Source: Kordia jejudonensis (GTDB lineage: Bacteria; Bacteroidota; Bacteroidia; Flavobacteriales; Flavobacteriaceae). Taken from it: a DNA stretch of 64,000 nt. The stretch is taken from positions 30,483 to 94,482 of the forward strand of contig NZ_LBMG01000026.1 of NCBI RefSeq assembly GCF_001005315.1, written 5' to 3'. How positions within the stretch are numbered: the first letter of the stretch is position 1; each line of letters opens with the position of its first letter. Shown here one piece after another: positions 29,048-38,297 of the stretch. Position numbers and translations under genes: made by a program. Under the pieces are notes generated by a model, which was not told where the DNA came from, searched no databases, and saw nothing but the letters and a program-made list of their open reading frames with translations.

Positions 29048-29806
29048 TTATTTTTTTTGTCTAAAAAAGGAAGCTAGTTTAGATATAAACGTTTGTTTTG
29101 CTTTTGTATTTATTTCAAATTGTTCTTTACTATGATGCAATGTAATTTCAGTACTAACCCTTGATTTTATATGCGATAAATTAATAATTGTTCTAGGTGT
29201 AATTTTTTCAAAGTTATGAGATGCTAGTTTTTTAGCAAGATCACTAATTGTCATACGAATATTTTCTATCAGAACTTCGTCTTCTTTTCCATAAATAGTG
29301 ACATAGTTTTTTTTGGCTTGATAGTTCTTAATATTTTTTGCTGTAGTAATATAGAACGCATCTTTAATATCAAAAATATAATTACTATCGCCCGTTGAAA
29401 GCTGTATTTTATCTGTCAAATAATTTACGTTATTTTGAATTTTACCAATAATCTTTCTTTTTAATATATCTTCAAAAACTTCAATTTCAAACGGTTTGCT
29501 TAAATATCCTACTATGTCTAAGTTATTAATGATTTCTGTTTGTTTTCCCGTGGTAGAAGTTAAAAAAATGATCTTCTTTGCATTGGCAATTTTCTTAGCA
29601 ATTTGTATTCCATTGTATACAGGCATTTGAAAATCTACAATTAATAGATCAAAAGAATCAGGATTGATTTCTTCAAATGCTTTTTTAGAGCTATGATAAC
29701 TTGCAACATGCTTTAATTCATAATCACTAGCTATGCTATCAATTTTATTTTTAACATTTTTTAATGTATAAGTATCATCATCAATAAGTATATAGCGTAT
29801 TTCCAT
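29048..29806 (-). CDS. LytTR-family response regulator
   Basis: The 252-residue product has an N-terminal receiver domain (acidic pocket IDDDTYT, phospho-acceptor Asp in LLIVDFQMP, Lys in YLSKPFEIEV). The C-terminal LytTR DNA-binding domain shows FYITTAKNIKNYQAKKNYVTIYG and FEKITPRTIINLSHIKS. Its ATG overlaps the stop of the histidine kinase gene (TAATG), so the two are translationally coupled. Confidence 0.92.
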   Translation of the reverse strand: MEIRYILIDDDTYTLKNVKNKIDSIASDYELKHVASYHSSKKAFEEINPDSFDLLIVDFQMPVYNGIQIAKKIANAKKIIFLTSTTGKQTEIINNLDIVGYLSKPFEIEVFEDILKRKIIGKIQNNVNYLTDKIQLSTGDSNYIFDIKDAFYITTAKNIKNYQAKKNYVTIYGKEDEVLIENIRMTISDLAKKLASHNFEKITPRTIINLSHIKSRVSTEITLHHSKEQFEINTKAKQTFISKLASFFRQKK

Positions 29807-30807
29807 TAAGAAAGTGATAATGTAAGTTTTGAGATATATTGATTATTTGGCAAAAGATAGTGTTCTAGTGAACTATCGGGATAATATGTATCAATCAATT
29901 GTTCAAGAGCGTTTAAGCCAAATCCATCATCAATATCAGTTTTTATTTGATTCATTGGAACTTCATCAGCACTATTAACCAAACAGTAATCAATCTTTTC
30001 ATTTTCTGTCTTTTTTAAAATTATGCTAATAAATGAATCTTCATCATTAAGTCTTCCATGTTTTAGTGCATTCTCTACAAATGGAAAAAATAATGTAGGT
30101 TTAATTTCTAAAGAGGTTTCTTGATCTACATCCAAAAAATTTTCAAATTTTATGTGAGCACTAGGTTTCAAGTATTGAATTAATTCCAAAAATATACGAA
30201 TGTGTTCCAATTCTGTTTTTATAGAAATATGTGTTTTATTTAAAGCCGAAACATTGTAATCTAGGATTTTAAAGATACTTTTTAATGCTTTTATAGGTGG
30301 AATACCACTACTAGACTTTCCAATTTTGTAGTGAATTCCAAAAATAGTTTTATATTTTGTTTGAGCAATTTCTAGATCATTATAAATTTGGTTGATTATA
30401 TTTTTTATAAAGTGAGCCCCTAATCGCGTATTATTTGCTTCTATTGTTTTATAGTTTGCAAATTTTTCGAAGGCTATTTTTTGGTTATTTATAGCTTTAC
30501 CTAGTGTGACGATTTTCTTTTCTTTGTAATGAATTTGCTGTTTTAAAGCAGTAATTTTTTGTTCTTTCAAAAGAAGTTCATTAGTTAGCTTTTCAATATC
30601 TCTTATCTGTCTGCTATAACCACTTACTGCTTTTTGATTGTTAATAATATGATCTTTTAATTCATTATTGTCTTTTCTGTAATAACGTTTTTTATAAGCA
30701 TTATAAATGTTTCTTAAAGTAATAAGGATTAAAAAAATGAGGAGAAGCCATATCAAAAATGTAAGTGTTTCATTCTCTGCGATCAAATCTTTATTGTTAT
30801 TTATCAT
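29806..30807 (-). CDS. LytS-type sensor histidine kinase
   Basis: The 333-residue product has one N-terminal membrane helix (TFLIWLLLIFLILITLRNIY), a coiled coil (about residues 50-120), a His-kinase motif with the phospho-acceptor in RLGAHFIKNIINQIYNDL, and an ATPase N-box FFPFVENALKHGRLND plus DDGFGLNAL. It lacks a large sensor domain. I chose the ATG at 30807 over an upstream GTG at 30837. A TATATTTG -7 box on this strand (30877-30884) fits a leader of about 60 nt. Confidence 0.88.
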   Translation of the reverse strand: MINNNKDLIAENETLTFLIWLLLIFLILITLRNIYNAYKKRYYRKDNNELKDHIINNQKAVSGYSRQIRDIEKLTNELLLKEQKITALKQQIHYKEKKIVTLGKAINNQKIAFEKFANYKTIEANNTRLGAHFIKNIINQIYNDLEIAQTKYKTIFGIHYKIGKSSSGIPPIKALKSIFKILDYNVSALNKTHISIKTELEHIRIFLELIQYLKPSAHIKFENFLDVDQETSLEIKPTLFFPFVENALKHGRLNDEDSFISIILKKTENEKIDYCLVNSADEVPMNQIKTDIDDGFGLNALEQLIDTYYPDSSLEHYLLPNNQYISKLTLSLS

Positions 30808-30876
30808 AAAATTACTTTCAATACTTTTTGTAAGCACTTACTTCTCTTTGTTGTCACAAAATAAGCTGATTTCATC

Positions 30877-30884
30877 CCAAATAT
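30877..30884 (-). promoter_or_regulatory. -7 box (TATATTTG) for the LytTR two-component operon
   Basis: Read on the minus strand, TATATTTG matches TAnnTTTG and lies about 70 bp before the kinase start, in the region facing the tiny genes at 31011 and 31185. Confidence 0.5.
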
Positions 30885-31010
30885 AACCTGTCTATCCCAA
30901 AAAGTAAAATAAAATTTCTTTCTGTTTCATCTTTGATGTAAGAATAAGCGCTATTCTAAAATTTTAAAAGCTTTCAAAAGCAATAGTATTAATTTTTAAA
31001 ATATAACATT

Positions 31011-31157
31011 ATGAGTAAACAAAATCTCACTCTTATGACTACAGAAGATTTGAAGCGAATTAGGACTGCTATACTTAAGAAGAAGCCAATTCCACCAGAC
31101 GATTTAGCATTTTTAAGGAGAATAGAAAAAGCTCTAAAAGATAGAGGAGAACTTTAA
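31011..31157 (+). CDS. 48-residue hypothetical protein
   Basis: A short gene (MSKQNLTLMTTEDLKRIRTAILKKK ... in outline a basic N-terminal half and an Arg/Lys/Glu-rich helix, FLRRIEKALKDRGEL). It is read divergently from the LytTR system and 27 bp before a second tiny gene with a similar MSKQ start. No family was recognised. Support comes from the shared start context, codon use like its neighbours and a terminator after the pair. Confidence 0.5.
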   Translation: MSKQNLTLMTTEDLKRIRTAILKKKPIPPDDLAFLRRIEKALKDRGEL

Positions 31158-31184
31158 TTAATAATAATTTAAACTTTTAAAATT

Positions 31185-31340
31185 ATGAGTAAGCAAAAAC
31201 AAGATCCTAGCGATGTAAATAGAGGAAATCAGTTGAATCCTAATAATGAAGAATTTCATAAAGTAAGAGAAGTTGATCCTAATGACAGCAATCGAGCAAA
31301 TCAATTGAACCCTAATAATAAAGAATACAAGGGAAAATAA
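31185..31340 (+). CDS. 51-residue protein with internal duplication
   Basis: The product contains two copies of an Asn-rich unit, DPSDVNRGNQLNPNNEEF and DPNDSNRANQLNPNNKEY, after MSKQKQ. The repeat implies selection on the peptide rather than a chance frame. It is followed by a perfect hairpin terminator at 31365. The role is unknown; its position suggests it could be a target of the divergent LytTR regulator. Confidence 0.6.
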   Translation: MSKQKQDPSDVNRGNQLNPNNEEFHKVREVDPNDSNRANQLNPNNKEYKGK

Positions 31341-31364
31341 TAATCTTTAAATTCTTAGATTTTA

Positions 31365-31398
31365 AAAAGACACATCTATGATTATTGATGTGTCTTTT
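31365..31398 (+). terminator. Rho-independent terminator
   Basis: Perfect 12-bp stem AAAAGACACATC / GATGTGTCTTTT with a 10-nt loop. It may serve both the tiny genes and the convergent DUF6090 gene. Confidence 0.85.
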
Positions 31399-31437
31399 GT
31401 TAATTAATTAAGAAAAGTCTAATAATTTTTAGAATCA

Positions 31438-32163
31438 CTAATCTTCATTCAAACGTTTTTCTATACGTTCCAAAACAATTTTAGCATTTTCTTTATAGCT
31501 TTTAATTAAAAGTAAATGGTTTCCGTATGCCAATACATTGTAAGCAGCAACTCGTTTGCGATAATCTTCACTTGTTGAAAAGTATAAAATCATTTCGTCT
31601 GTTACGCTTCCTTGTGCCCAATCTACAAACCATGGAAATGCTTTAAAATCGTCTAAATTTTCTAAAACAACTTTTTCCAAGCGTTCGTTACTTTTATCAA
31701 TATTTGGAATGAAAAGAGCATAAAACTGTGTCAAATCTGAAAAAAGACTGTCTTTTTCATTTGCTTGTGCATCAGTAACGCGTTTTAAAATATCAAAACC
31801 TTTCGTTTGAATGTTAAACGGTTGGTATAATGTTACTAAACTTCGGCTTCGTGGAAATTCATTAAAATTCTCAGGATTTACAACTTTGTCGATAATTTTT
31901 TCGCTTGTTTCCTGACTTACTTCAATGATTTTGATCAATTGCGTAGCGGCAATGGTGTCTCTTTTCAAATCAATAGCAATTGTTTTCAACGTATCTTTCA
32001 GTGTGTCTTTGGTCTTTCTATGTTCATTCCAATTGTTTACTTGTAACGCCAATAAAATTCCAATCATTACCAAAAGAATTTCTCCAATGGCATATAAAAT
32101 ATAGTTTTTAAACTTTTTTTGAGTGATAAGATTTTGACGAATTGATCTAAAAAATTTAAGCAT
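31438..32163 (-). CDS. DUF6090-family membrane-anchored protein
   Basis: The 241-residue product carries the conserved N-terminus of this Bacteroidota family: FFRSIRQNLITQKKFKNYILYAIGEILLVMIGILLALQVNNWNE. A basic cytosolic stretch precedes a single membrane helix, and a helical extracytoplasmic domain follows. Function unknown. It lies in a minus-strand run with the mini membrane protein and M23 peptidase genes. Confidence 0.8.
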   Translation of the reverse strand: MLKFFRSIRQNLITQKKFKNYILYAIGEILLVMIGILLALQVNNWNEHRKTKDTLKDTLKTIAIDLKRDTIAATQLIKIIEVSQETSEKIIDKVVNPENFNEFPRSRSLVTLYQPFNIQTKGFDILKRVTDAQANEKDSLFSDLTQFYALFIPNIDKSNERLEKVVLENLDDFKAFPWFVDWAQGSVTDEMILYFSTSEDYRKRVAAYNVLAYGNHLLLIKSYKENAKIVLERIEKRLNED

Positions 32164-32183
32164 GCAATCACTATTAAGTATTA

Positions 32184-32294
32184 TTATTCTGAATCTTCGC
32201 TATTGTCCGATTTTGGAAAATTTTTATACAAGCGCATTCCTAATCTTGCAAAAAGAAGCACAGCAATGACCAATACAATATTAAAACTATCCAT
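32184..32294 (-). CDS. 36-residue single-pass mini membrane protein
   Basis: The peptide is MDSFNIVLVIAVLLFARLGM followed by a short basic turn (RLYKNFPKSD) and an acidic tail (NSEDSE). One membrane helix spans about residues 5-19. It is tucked between the M23 peptidase (6 bp upstream) and DUF6090 genes on the same strand, so it is likely translated as part of the operon. Confidence 0.6.
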   Translation of the reverse strand: MDSFNIVLVIAVLLFARLGMRLYKNFPKSDNSEDSE

Positions 32295-32300
32295 AGGTAT

Positions 32301-33125
32301 TTATTTTTTTCTAGCGTATCGTTTCCCTTTTTTCAACTTCTTACCAACATAACCTTCAAACTGAATTGGCACAGATACATTTCCTTCTTCTTCAGTTGCT
32401 TTATGCACCACAAAATGCAAATGAGGAATTGTGGTAAATCCTGTCATTCCTGAAATTCCGATGATTTGTCCTCTTTTTACAATATCGCCTTTTTCTACCA
32501 ACGCACCATTGAAATTTAAATGATAGTAGGAAGCAGTTGTTCCATCTTCATGTTGAATAATTACAAAATTACCATCATTTATAAACTTACGCGTACGTCC
32601 GTGTTTCTTTGAATTTTCTTTAATCAAAACCACTTTTCCTTCACGCGCTGCATAAATAGTATCGCCAATTTTTGTCCCAAAATCAAATGCATGATACGAA
32701 CGAATATGATCATGTGAAAAATTACCGAAATTCCCTTGAATCAGTTTCTTTTTTCTTTTGTAAGGCAATAAATATACATAACTGTCATCATGTTTTACCG
32801 TATACGGATTGCTATATCCAATTGAAAATTTGAAATACTTATAAAAATTAAAACTCTTCTTTGTTGTATCAATAATACGTCTTGGAACTTTCATAAAGTT
32901 CGAAATTTTTTCAGCAGGTTTGATAACTATTTTCTTTTTGTAAATAATAGTACTTGCGCTAGAATTAATAGCGTTAATCTTAAAATACATTGGTGACAGC
33001 ATATTATTTTTAATAGAAAATACTAGCGTATCTTTTGTAGAGTGAATCGTATCTTTTTTGATTGATACATGCTGTGCTTGACAGATTGAAATACTAAACA
33101 ATAGTATGAATGTAAAGAATCTCAT
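32301..33125 (-). CDS. M23-family (LytM) zinc peptidase
   Basis: The 274-residue product has a signal MRFFTFILLFSISICQAQ, a beta-rich N-terminal domain and a LytM domain with the Zn motifs HAFDFG (HxxxD) and PHLHFVVH (HxH). DGTTASYYHLN and GISGMTGFT are also present. The family cleaves peptidoglycan cross-links or acts as inactive amidase activators; the residues here look intact. It is 3 bp downstream of the class A-like hydrolase. Confidence 0.9.
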   Translation of the reverse strand: MRFFTFILLFSISICQAQHVSIKKDTIHSTKDTLVFSIKNNMLSPMYFKINAINSSASTIIYKKKIVIKPAEKISNFMKVPRRIIDTTKKSFNFYKYFKFSIGYSNPYTVKHDDSYVYLLPYKRKKKLIQGNFGNFSHDHIRSYHAFDFGTKIGDTIYAAREGKVVLIKENSKKHGRTRKFINDGNFVIIQHEDGTTASYYHLNFNGALVEKGDIVKRGQIIGISGMTGFTTIPHLHFVVHKATEEEGNVSVPIQFEGYVGKKLKKGKRYARKK

Positions 33126-33128
33126 GGG

Positions 33129-34241
33129 TTACTTTTTTTGCTTGTTGAGGTAAAATTGATGAATTTGTCGTCCTAATTCAGCTAAAAACGGAATTCCAAT
33201 TTCATCATATTCATACGTATCATCGTTAAATATTCGATTTTCATTCACATGAATTGTCGCTGTAACCGTAAACGAAATATTATTTTTTAAATCGATAATA
33301 TGTGCGCAATCAGTTAAATAACCATACGCATATCCAACTTTATTGTAAATTTTAATATGATCGGGCATGGGTGTTTCCGAATCGCCAAACATGAAAAATT
33401 TCACATAACTATCATAGTATTCGTCATCCGTAAAACCTTGTTGTTTCGGTGTTTTGTGCATAACATCTAACAAAAATTCACGATCACTTTCTGTAATTTG
33501 AAATTGTTCAGATTCAGTATATTTTTCAGGAAACTGTATACGTTTCATCAATTCATGAAGTGTAGAAATTGGCAAGTAATTCTTCTTAGAAAAATCCATT
33601 TGCGCATTCACTAGAGTATCATTCTTGTAAAATCCTTTTCCCTTTTGAATTTTGTTTAGTTGTAAATGTTCAATCGTTTCATTTTCAATTGCTTGTCTGG
33701 AATATGCAATGCTGTCATTTTTATAAAAGGAAATTACTCTTGTCATACTATTATCAGCGTTTTGCGTGCCAACACGATGCGAAATTCGTGCTGGTTGCAA
33801 CCCTTTTTTGAGTAATTTTTCATGAATTTCATCTTGTCCCAAAAATTCAAACAAACGATTGTATGCTTCATTATCACTGATGGCAAAAATTTTCTGAACT
33901 TCTTTTCTAATTGTAGTTTGTAAAGAATCATCTTTTACGCTAAGTAGAGAATTGCTATCAACCTCAGGAATTTCGTTCACTTTTTCCAACGCCAACAATG
34001 CTACAGGGAATTTTACGCTGCTTGCAGGATAAAAATACGTGTCATCATCAATCTGAAAACTAAAATCGTTTCCTTCTGAATCTGTCAACATGATTTGGAC
34101 TTCATGTGCGTCCAAATTTTGCATTACTTTTTGAATCTTCTCTGAATCAGAAGCAAGGGCAACTTGTATAGGATCAATCATTTTTTCTTGCGTTGTACAA
34201 CTAAAAAGTACTAAAAAAGGTAAAAGAAGTAATTTTTTCAT
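33129..34241 (-). CDS. Class A beta-lactamase-like serine hydrolase lipoprotein
   Basis: The 370-residue product starts at the ATG at 34241; the TTG one codon earlier is unnecessary. The lipoprotein signal ends VLFSC (Cys 15). The Beta-lactamase2 fold shows SSVKF (Ser74-x-x-Lys77), SDNEAYNR (SDN) and a late KVGYAYG in the KTG position. The SxxK and SDN motifs are intact, but the late motif is KVG, so true beta-lactam hydrolysis is uncertain; a peptidoglycan-related amidase or peptidase is equally likely beside M23. Confidence 0.8.
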   Translation of the reverse strand: MKKLLLLPFLVLFSCTTQEKMIDPIQVALASDSEKIQKVMQNLDAHEVQIMLTDSEGNDFSFQIDDDTYFYPASSVKFPVALLALEKVNEIPEVDSNSLLSVKDDSLQTTIRKEVQKIFAISDNEAYNRLFEFLGQDEIHEKLLKKGLQPARISHRVGTQNADNSMTRVISFYKNDSIAYSRQAIENETIEHLQLNKIQKGKGFYKNDTLVNAQMDFSKKNYLPISTLHELMKRIQFPEKYTESEQFQITESDREFLLDVMHKTPKQQGFTDDEYYDSYVKFFMFGDSETPMPDHIKIYNKVGYAYGYLTDCAHIIDLKNNISFTVTATIHVNENRIFNDDTYEYDEIGIPFLAELGRQIHQFYLNKQKK

Positions 34242-34369
34242 CAAAATTTGGCTAGAATTGAATGTTTCTACAAGATACTATTTTATCCAAAGAGTAAAAA
34301 TTTAAAAAACGGTTACACTTTATATCATTTTACGAGAAATGATTTAGACCGTAAATAAACCAACTTTTG

Positions 34370-34377
34370 TATCTTTG
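34370..34377 (+). promoter_or_regulatory. -7 box (TATCTTTG)
   Basis: TATCTTTG lies 50 bp before the PH-like membrane protein ATG at 34427. Confidence 0.55.
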
Positions 34378-34426
34378 AAAGTATGCTTGGCGCGAAAATA
34401 CGCAGTAAGATTTAACAATAAGAACT

Positions 34427-34912
34427 ATGAAAATTCAGTTTACGGAAACACAAAAATTTTCACAATGGTGGCTTTGGTTGCTTCTAATTCCAATAGGAAT
34501 CATGCCGATTTACGGAATGTACACGCAATTCGTACTTGGAGAATCGTTTGGAAGCAAACCTATGTCAGATACAGGATTGATTATAACTACAATTATAGTT
34601 TTTCTAATTATTGGATTGTTTCTCATCATGCGTTTAACAACAAAAATTGATGCTACAGGAATTCACATGCAGTATGTTCCTTTTATAAAAAAGAACGTCA
34701 AATGGCAAGAAATAAAAAGTGCGGAAGTTGTCAATTACGGATTTGTCGGTGGTTGGGGAATTCGCCTTTGGACAGCTTACGGAACCGTATACAATGTCAG
34801 TGGAAATAAAGGATTGGCAATAGAACTTATAAACGGAAAAAAGTTTTTAATCGGAACTCAAAAAGAAGCCGAACTTACGGAAGTGATTGAAAAATTGAAT
34901 CAAGCTACCTAA
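34427..34912 (+). CDS. Two-helix membrane protein with PH-like domain
   Basis: The 161-residue product has two membrane helices (WWLWLLLIPIGIMPIYGMY, LIITTIIVFLIIGLFLIM). A ~90-residue beta-rich domain (IHMQYVPFIKKNVKWQEIKSAEV ... LINGKKFLIGTQKEAEL) resembles bacterial PH-like domains. No precise family; function unknown. Confidence 0.7.
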   Translation: MKIQFTETQKFSQWWLWLLLIPIGIMPIYGMYTQFVLGESFGSKPMSDTGLIITTIIVFLIIGLFLIMRLTTKIDATGIHMQYVPFIKKNVKWQEIKSAEVVNYGFVGGWGIRLWTAYGTVYNVSGNKGLAIELINGKKFLIGTQKEAELTEVIEKLNQAT

Positions 34913-35050
34913 GACTTTTCAAGCTAAAAAGTATGCGAAATGCAGTGCGTAATTTTGTAAATGCCTAAATTTCAATTAATTTCATGAAAGAATTCTATTA
35001 TTTTGCAAGCAATCGTAGAATATGCTAAAAACACATTAAAACCAACCATT

Positions 35051-35932
35051 ATGAAGAATACGCTGTTCCTTCTCTTTTTATGTCTAAGTTATATTTCTTC
35101 TGCGCAAGAATTTAGTGTAGAACTTTTTTTTCAAGATGCAGCAGGAAATCAAGATAGTGTTATTCTTGGATATGATGACAATGCAACTGATGATATCGAT
35201 GCAGCTTTTAACGAAGTTAATATCATAACAACACCTTATACTACCGGTTTGGATGTAAGAATTAGTGATGAACTCAAAGCACGAATTACGTATCCTATTC
35301 CGCTTACGCCAACATATCATACAAAAAAACAAATATTTCGAAAAGATTGTCCTACAGACTTTACCATTCATGCTATTGATATTGTGACTGATCATTGGCC
35401 TGTTACGCTAACTTGGGATAATTCATTATTTAATGATGCTTGTAGAAATGGAACCGTTTTTACGAGTATAAGTCCAGGCGGATGGTGGGACACTTCTAGT
35501 CCAAGTGATTTTTCGAGTGGTTTTTGGCGTGTGCAGCTTCTAAATCAAACTCAAGTTGTTTTTGATGATAATACCTACTACACAGGCGCAAGTACTCCAA
35601 ACTATTCATATACATCTGACGACAATAGAGTCGTGTCTGTTTTTTGGTTCACTTTTGGAAACGAATCACAATTGTTGAGTACCGAAGAAGAAAAGTTGTC
35701 CAATGTCGTTGTGTATCCAAATCCGACGTCGGATGAAGTGAAAATTGACCTTGGTACTATAAATTTAGAAGTAGATACCATAGCATTATTGGATATACAC
35801 GGAAAACGTTCAAATGTGACGCTTGATAAAAATAATGTAATCCAATTGAAGCAGCGTAAAAGCGGAATTTATTTTGTGAAAATACGCTTTAAAAATGGTC
35901 AAACATTACTGAGAAAAATAATTAAGAAGTAA
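35051..35932 (+). CDS. T9SS type A-sorted secreted protein
   Basis: The product is 293 residues from the ATG at 35051, chosen because it begins a clean signal (MKNTLFLLFLCLSYISSAQ); the longer frame from 35003 precedes it. The middle is a beta-rich domain of unknown type (FFQDAAGNQDSVILGYDDNATDDID). The C-terminus (VVYPNPTSDEVKIDLG ... SGIYFVKIRFKNGQTLLRKIIKK) is a type A sorting domain, so it should cross the outer membrane. Confidence 0.85.
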   Translation: MKNTLFLLFLCLSYISSAQEFSVELFFQDAAGNQDSVILGYDDNATDDIDAAFNEVNIITTPYTTGLDVRISDELKARITYPIPLTPTYHTKKQIFRKDCPTDFTIHAIDIVTDHWPVTLTWDNSLFNDACRNGTVFTSISPGGWWDTSSPSDFSSGFWRVQLLNQTQVVFDDNTYYTGASTPNYSYTSDDNRVVSVFWFTFGNESQLLSTEEEKLSNVVVYPNPTSDEVKIDLGTINLEVDTIALLDIHGKRSNVTLDKNNVIQLKQRKSGIYFVKIRFKNGQTLLRKIIKK

Positions 35933-35939
35933 CATAAAA

Positions 35940-35970
35940 AAAAAGTGTCTACGCTATATAGACACTTTTT
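35940..35970. terminator. Bidirectional terminator between T9SS gene and lysA
   Basis: AAAAAGTGTCTA / TAGACACTTTTT stem with A and T flanks, placed between convergent genes. Confidence 0.85.
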
Positions 35971-35985
35971 CAACACTAAACTTTC

Positions 35986-37230
35986 CTAAGCATTCTTAGG
36001 AATTTTTTTCTCTTTCTTAGTCGTTGCTAAATTCACTTCCACTTGATTTCTTAAAATATCATCAAATGTTTCGCGCTTTCTGATCAAATGTGCTTCGTTT
36101 TCATACCACAACACTTCGGCAGGTCTGTACCGCGAATTGTAATTGCTTGCCATTGAAAAACAATAGGCGCCAGCATTATTAAACTTTAAAATATCGCCTT
36201 CACGGATTTCAGAAATGCGTCTATTATTTCCAAAAGTGTCTGTTTCGCAAATATATCCTACAACAGAATAATAACGTTCGCGACCTTCGGGATTGCTTAT
36301 ATTTTCTATATGATGATACGAATTGTACAACATTGGACGAATTAAGTGATTGAAGCCACTATCAATTCCTGCAAAAACCGTTGAAGTTGTCTGTTTTACC
36401 ACGTTTACTTCTGCTAAAAAGTAGCCTGCTTCACTGACTAAAAACTTGCCAGGTTCAAAGTTGAGTGAGAGTTCTTTTCCGTAATTTTTACAAAATTCAT
36501 TAAAACGTGTGCTCAATTTTTCGCCTAACTCTTCAATATTTGTTTGAATATCATCTTTCTTGTATGGTACTTTAAAACCGCTTCCAAAGTCAATAAAATC
36601 GAGGTTTTTAAAATTATTTGCGGTGTTGAATAAAATTTCTGAAGCATACAAAAACACGTCAATATCCAAAATATCACTTCCTGTATGCATGTGAATTCCG
36701 TTAATGTGCATTCCTGTCAATTCTACAATGCGTAGCACATGCGGAATTTGATGAATGGAAATTCCAAACTTCGAATCAATATGTCCCACAGAAATATTAT
36801 GATTTCCACCAGCCATTACATGCGGATTGATACGAATACATACTGGAACTTCTGGATGTTTGCTTCCAAATTGTTCTAAAATAGAAAGATTGTCAATATT
36901 AATCTTAACGCCAAGTTGCGCTGCATGTTCAATTTCTCGTAGCGAAACACCATTTGGAGTGTACATAATGTCTTCGGCGCTAAAACCTGCGGCGAGTCCT
37001 AATTGTACTTCCTGAATAGAAACGGTGTCCAATCCTGCGCCAAGCGATTTCATTAATTTTAAAATACTAACGTTGGATAATGCTTTTACGGCATAATGGA
37101 GTTTCAAATTAGAAACATTCTTAAACGCGTTTGTCAGGCGTTCATATTGAGAAGTTATCTTGTGAGCGTCATACACATATGTTGGATTTCCATATGTTTG
37201 GGCGATTTGTAGTAAATCAGTTCGATTCAT
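35986..37230 (-). CDS. lysA: Diaminopimelate decarboxylase
   Basis: LysA decarboxylates meso-diaminopimelate to lysine using PLP. The 414-residue product has the PLP Lys49 in HYAVKALSN, HMHTGSDI, DFGSGFKVPY, the NFEPGKFLV segment and ICETDTFGNNRRI. It ends with a Lys-rich tail (TTKKEKKIPKNA). Normal length. Confidence 0.96.
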   Translation of the reverse strand: MNRTDLLQIAQTYGNPTYVYDAHKITSQYERLTNAFKNVSNLKLHYAVKALSNVSILKLMKSLGAGLDTVSIQEVQLGLAAGFSAEDIMYTPNGVSLREIEHAAQLGVKINIDNLSILEQFGSKHPEVPVCIRINPHVMAGGNHNISVGHIDSKFGISIHQIPHVLRIVELTGMHINGIHMHTGSDILDIDVFLYASEILFNTANNFKNLDFIDFGSGFKVPYKKDDIQTNIEELGEKLSTRFNEFCKNYGKELSLNFEPGKFLVSEAGYFLAEVNVVKQTTSTVFAGIDSGFNHLIRPMLYNSYHHIENISNPEGRERYYSVVGYICETDTFGNNRRISEIREGDILKFNNAGAYCFSMASNYNSRYRPAEVLWYENEAHLIRKRETFDDILRNQVEVNLATTKKEKKIPKNA

Positions 37231-37451
37231 TTCTTTTGTTTTAACAGTTCAAAACTATAGTAAAATGAAATTACAATAAAGAAATGTATTTAAAAAATAT
37301 AAAAATAACACAAAATGTTTTATTTGTAACAATTGCTGAATGTAGAAACTCAAAGCGAATATGCTAGAAATTCATAAAACACGAGTGCAAACAATTTTTA
37401 ATTTGCAATGCTTATTTTATCTTAGAGCATTAATCATAAAATTTTAAAATC

Positions 37452-37628
37452 ATGAAAAAAAGAAGTTTAAAAAATTTGACATTGAACAAGCAAAACATAA
37501 GTCAATTAGACTATAAAAAAGGTGGTCGTTTAGAACCTAGTGATGATTGTACAAAAAGTGGTTGTTCTTGTGTAAGTTGCAGACCAGATTCCTGCGATCC
37601 AATATTGGCAACCAGAAATGAATTGTAA
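37452..37628 (+). CDS. Class I lanthipeptide-like precursor (58 residues)
   Basis: First of the six-gene precursor run. The leader is MKKRSLKNLTLNKQNISQL followed by DYKKGG. The core has five cysteines (DDCTKSGCSCVSCRPDSC). The segment SGCSCxSCRPxxC reappears in the precursor at 39263. A perfect TTCG-loop terminator follows 25 bp after the stop. The gene is preceded by a TTTGCAATGCTTATTTTA block shared in form with the other precursors. Confidence 0.78.
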   Translation: MKKRSLKNLTLNKQNISQLDYKKGGRLEPSDDCTKSGCSCVSCRPDSCDPILATRNEL

Positions 37629-37652
37629 TATTTACAAACTTGTAACTATAGT

Positions 37653-37678
37653 AAAAACGAACTTCGGTTCGTTTTTTT
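37653..37678 (+). terminator. Rho-independent terminator with TTCG loop
   Basis: Perfect 10-bp stem AAAAACGAAC / GTTCGTTTTT closing on TTCG. It separates the 37452 precursor from the rest of the run. Confidence 0.9.
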
Positions 37679-38009
37679 GTTTTCAATACCTTTTGCTTCC
37701 TATACTTTCTTCTCTTAATGTATCAAAAAATACAAATTTCTACTACCGTGAATCATTTTTGAGGTAAATCTTATCTCAAAATCATGATATTTTTCGACAC
37801 TTTGTACAATTATATAATATACAATAGATGAATGGAATCATATGACGATTTTGTCTGTGCTTAAAATTCAAAGTTATTATTTTCAGCATATTAAATTTGA
37901 ATAAGCACTGTTTTTTATGATCGAATTTACATAAATACGACTGGCAATTCTTTTATTCAGCAGTTTCTATACCTATACTTGTTCTCAAGTTTAACATAAA
38001 ATTTAAATC
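37679..38009. other. Non-coding gap inside the precursor cluster
   Basis: About 330 bp of AT-rich DNA with no recognisable gene. The last 100 bp probably contain the promoter for the 38010 precursor (TATACTTGTTCTC block). Confidence 0.4.
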
Positions 38010-38204
38010 ATGAAAAAAAAGAGTTTAAAAAATTTAAGCCTTAACAAAAAGTCGATTTCATTATTAGGTGAATTAACTATTAAAGGAGGAAATGAAGATG
38101 ATTCAAATGCTTCTTACTTTTCTTGTATTACGGGAATTTGCAAAATTGATAGAGAAACTGATTTTTGCAATACTTGGTGGGGATGTTCTGCAATGGTTTG
38201 CTAA
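38010..38204 (+). CDS. Class I lanthipeptide-like precursor (64 residues)
   Basis: The leader MKKKSLKNLSLNKKSISLL with GELTIKGG leads to a core with five cysteines and aromatic residues (SCITGICKIDRETDFCNTWW, GCSAMVC). Ser and Thr lie close to several Cys, as needed for lanthionine rings, but ring formation is inferred. It is followed by three further precursor genes without intervening terminators for 38298 and 38508. Confidence 0.78.
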   Translation: MKKKSLKNLSLNKKSISLLGELTIKGGNEDDSNASYFSCITGICKIDRETDFCNTWWGCSAMVC

Positions 38205-38297
38205 TTCTATTCGCCTAAACATCACAATAATTTTCAATCTACGGTGTAAACAAATAATTACATCACACTTATTTTAACATTTTAAAACTAAAACAGT

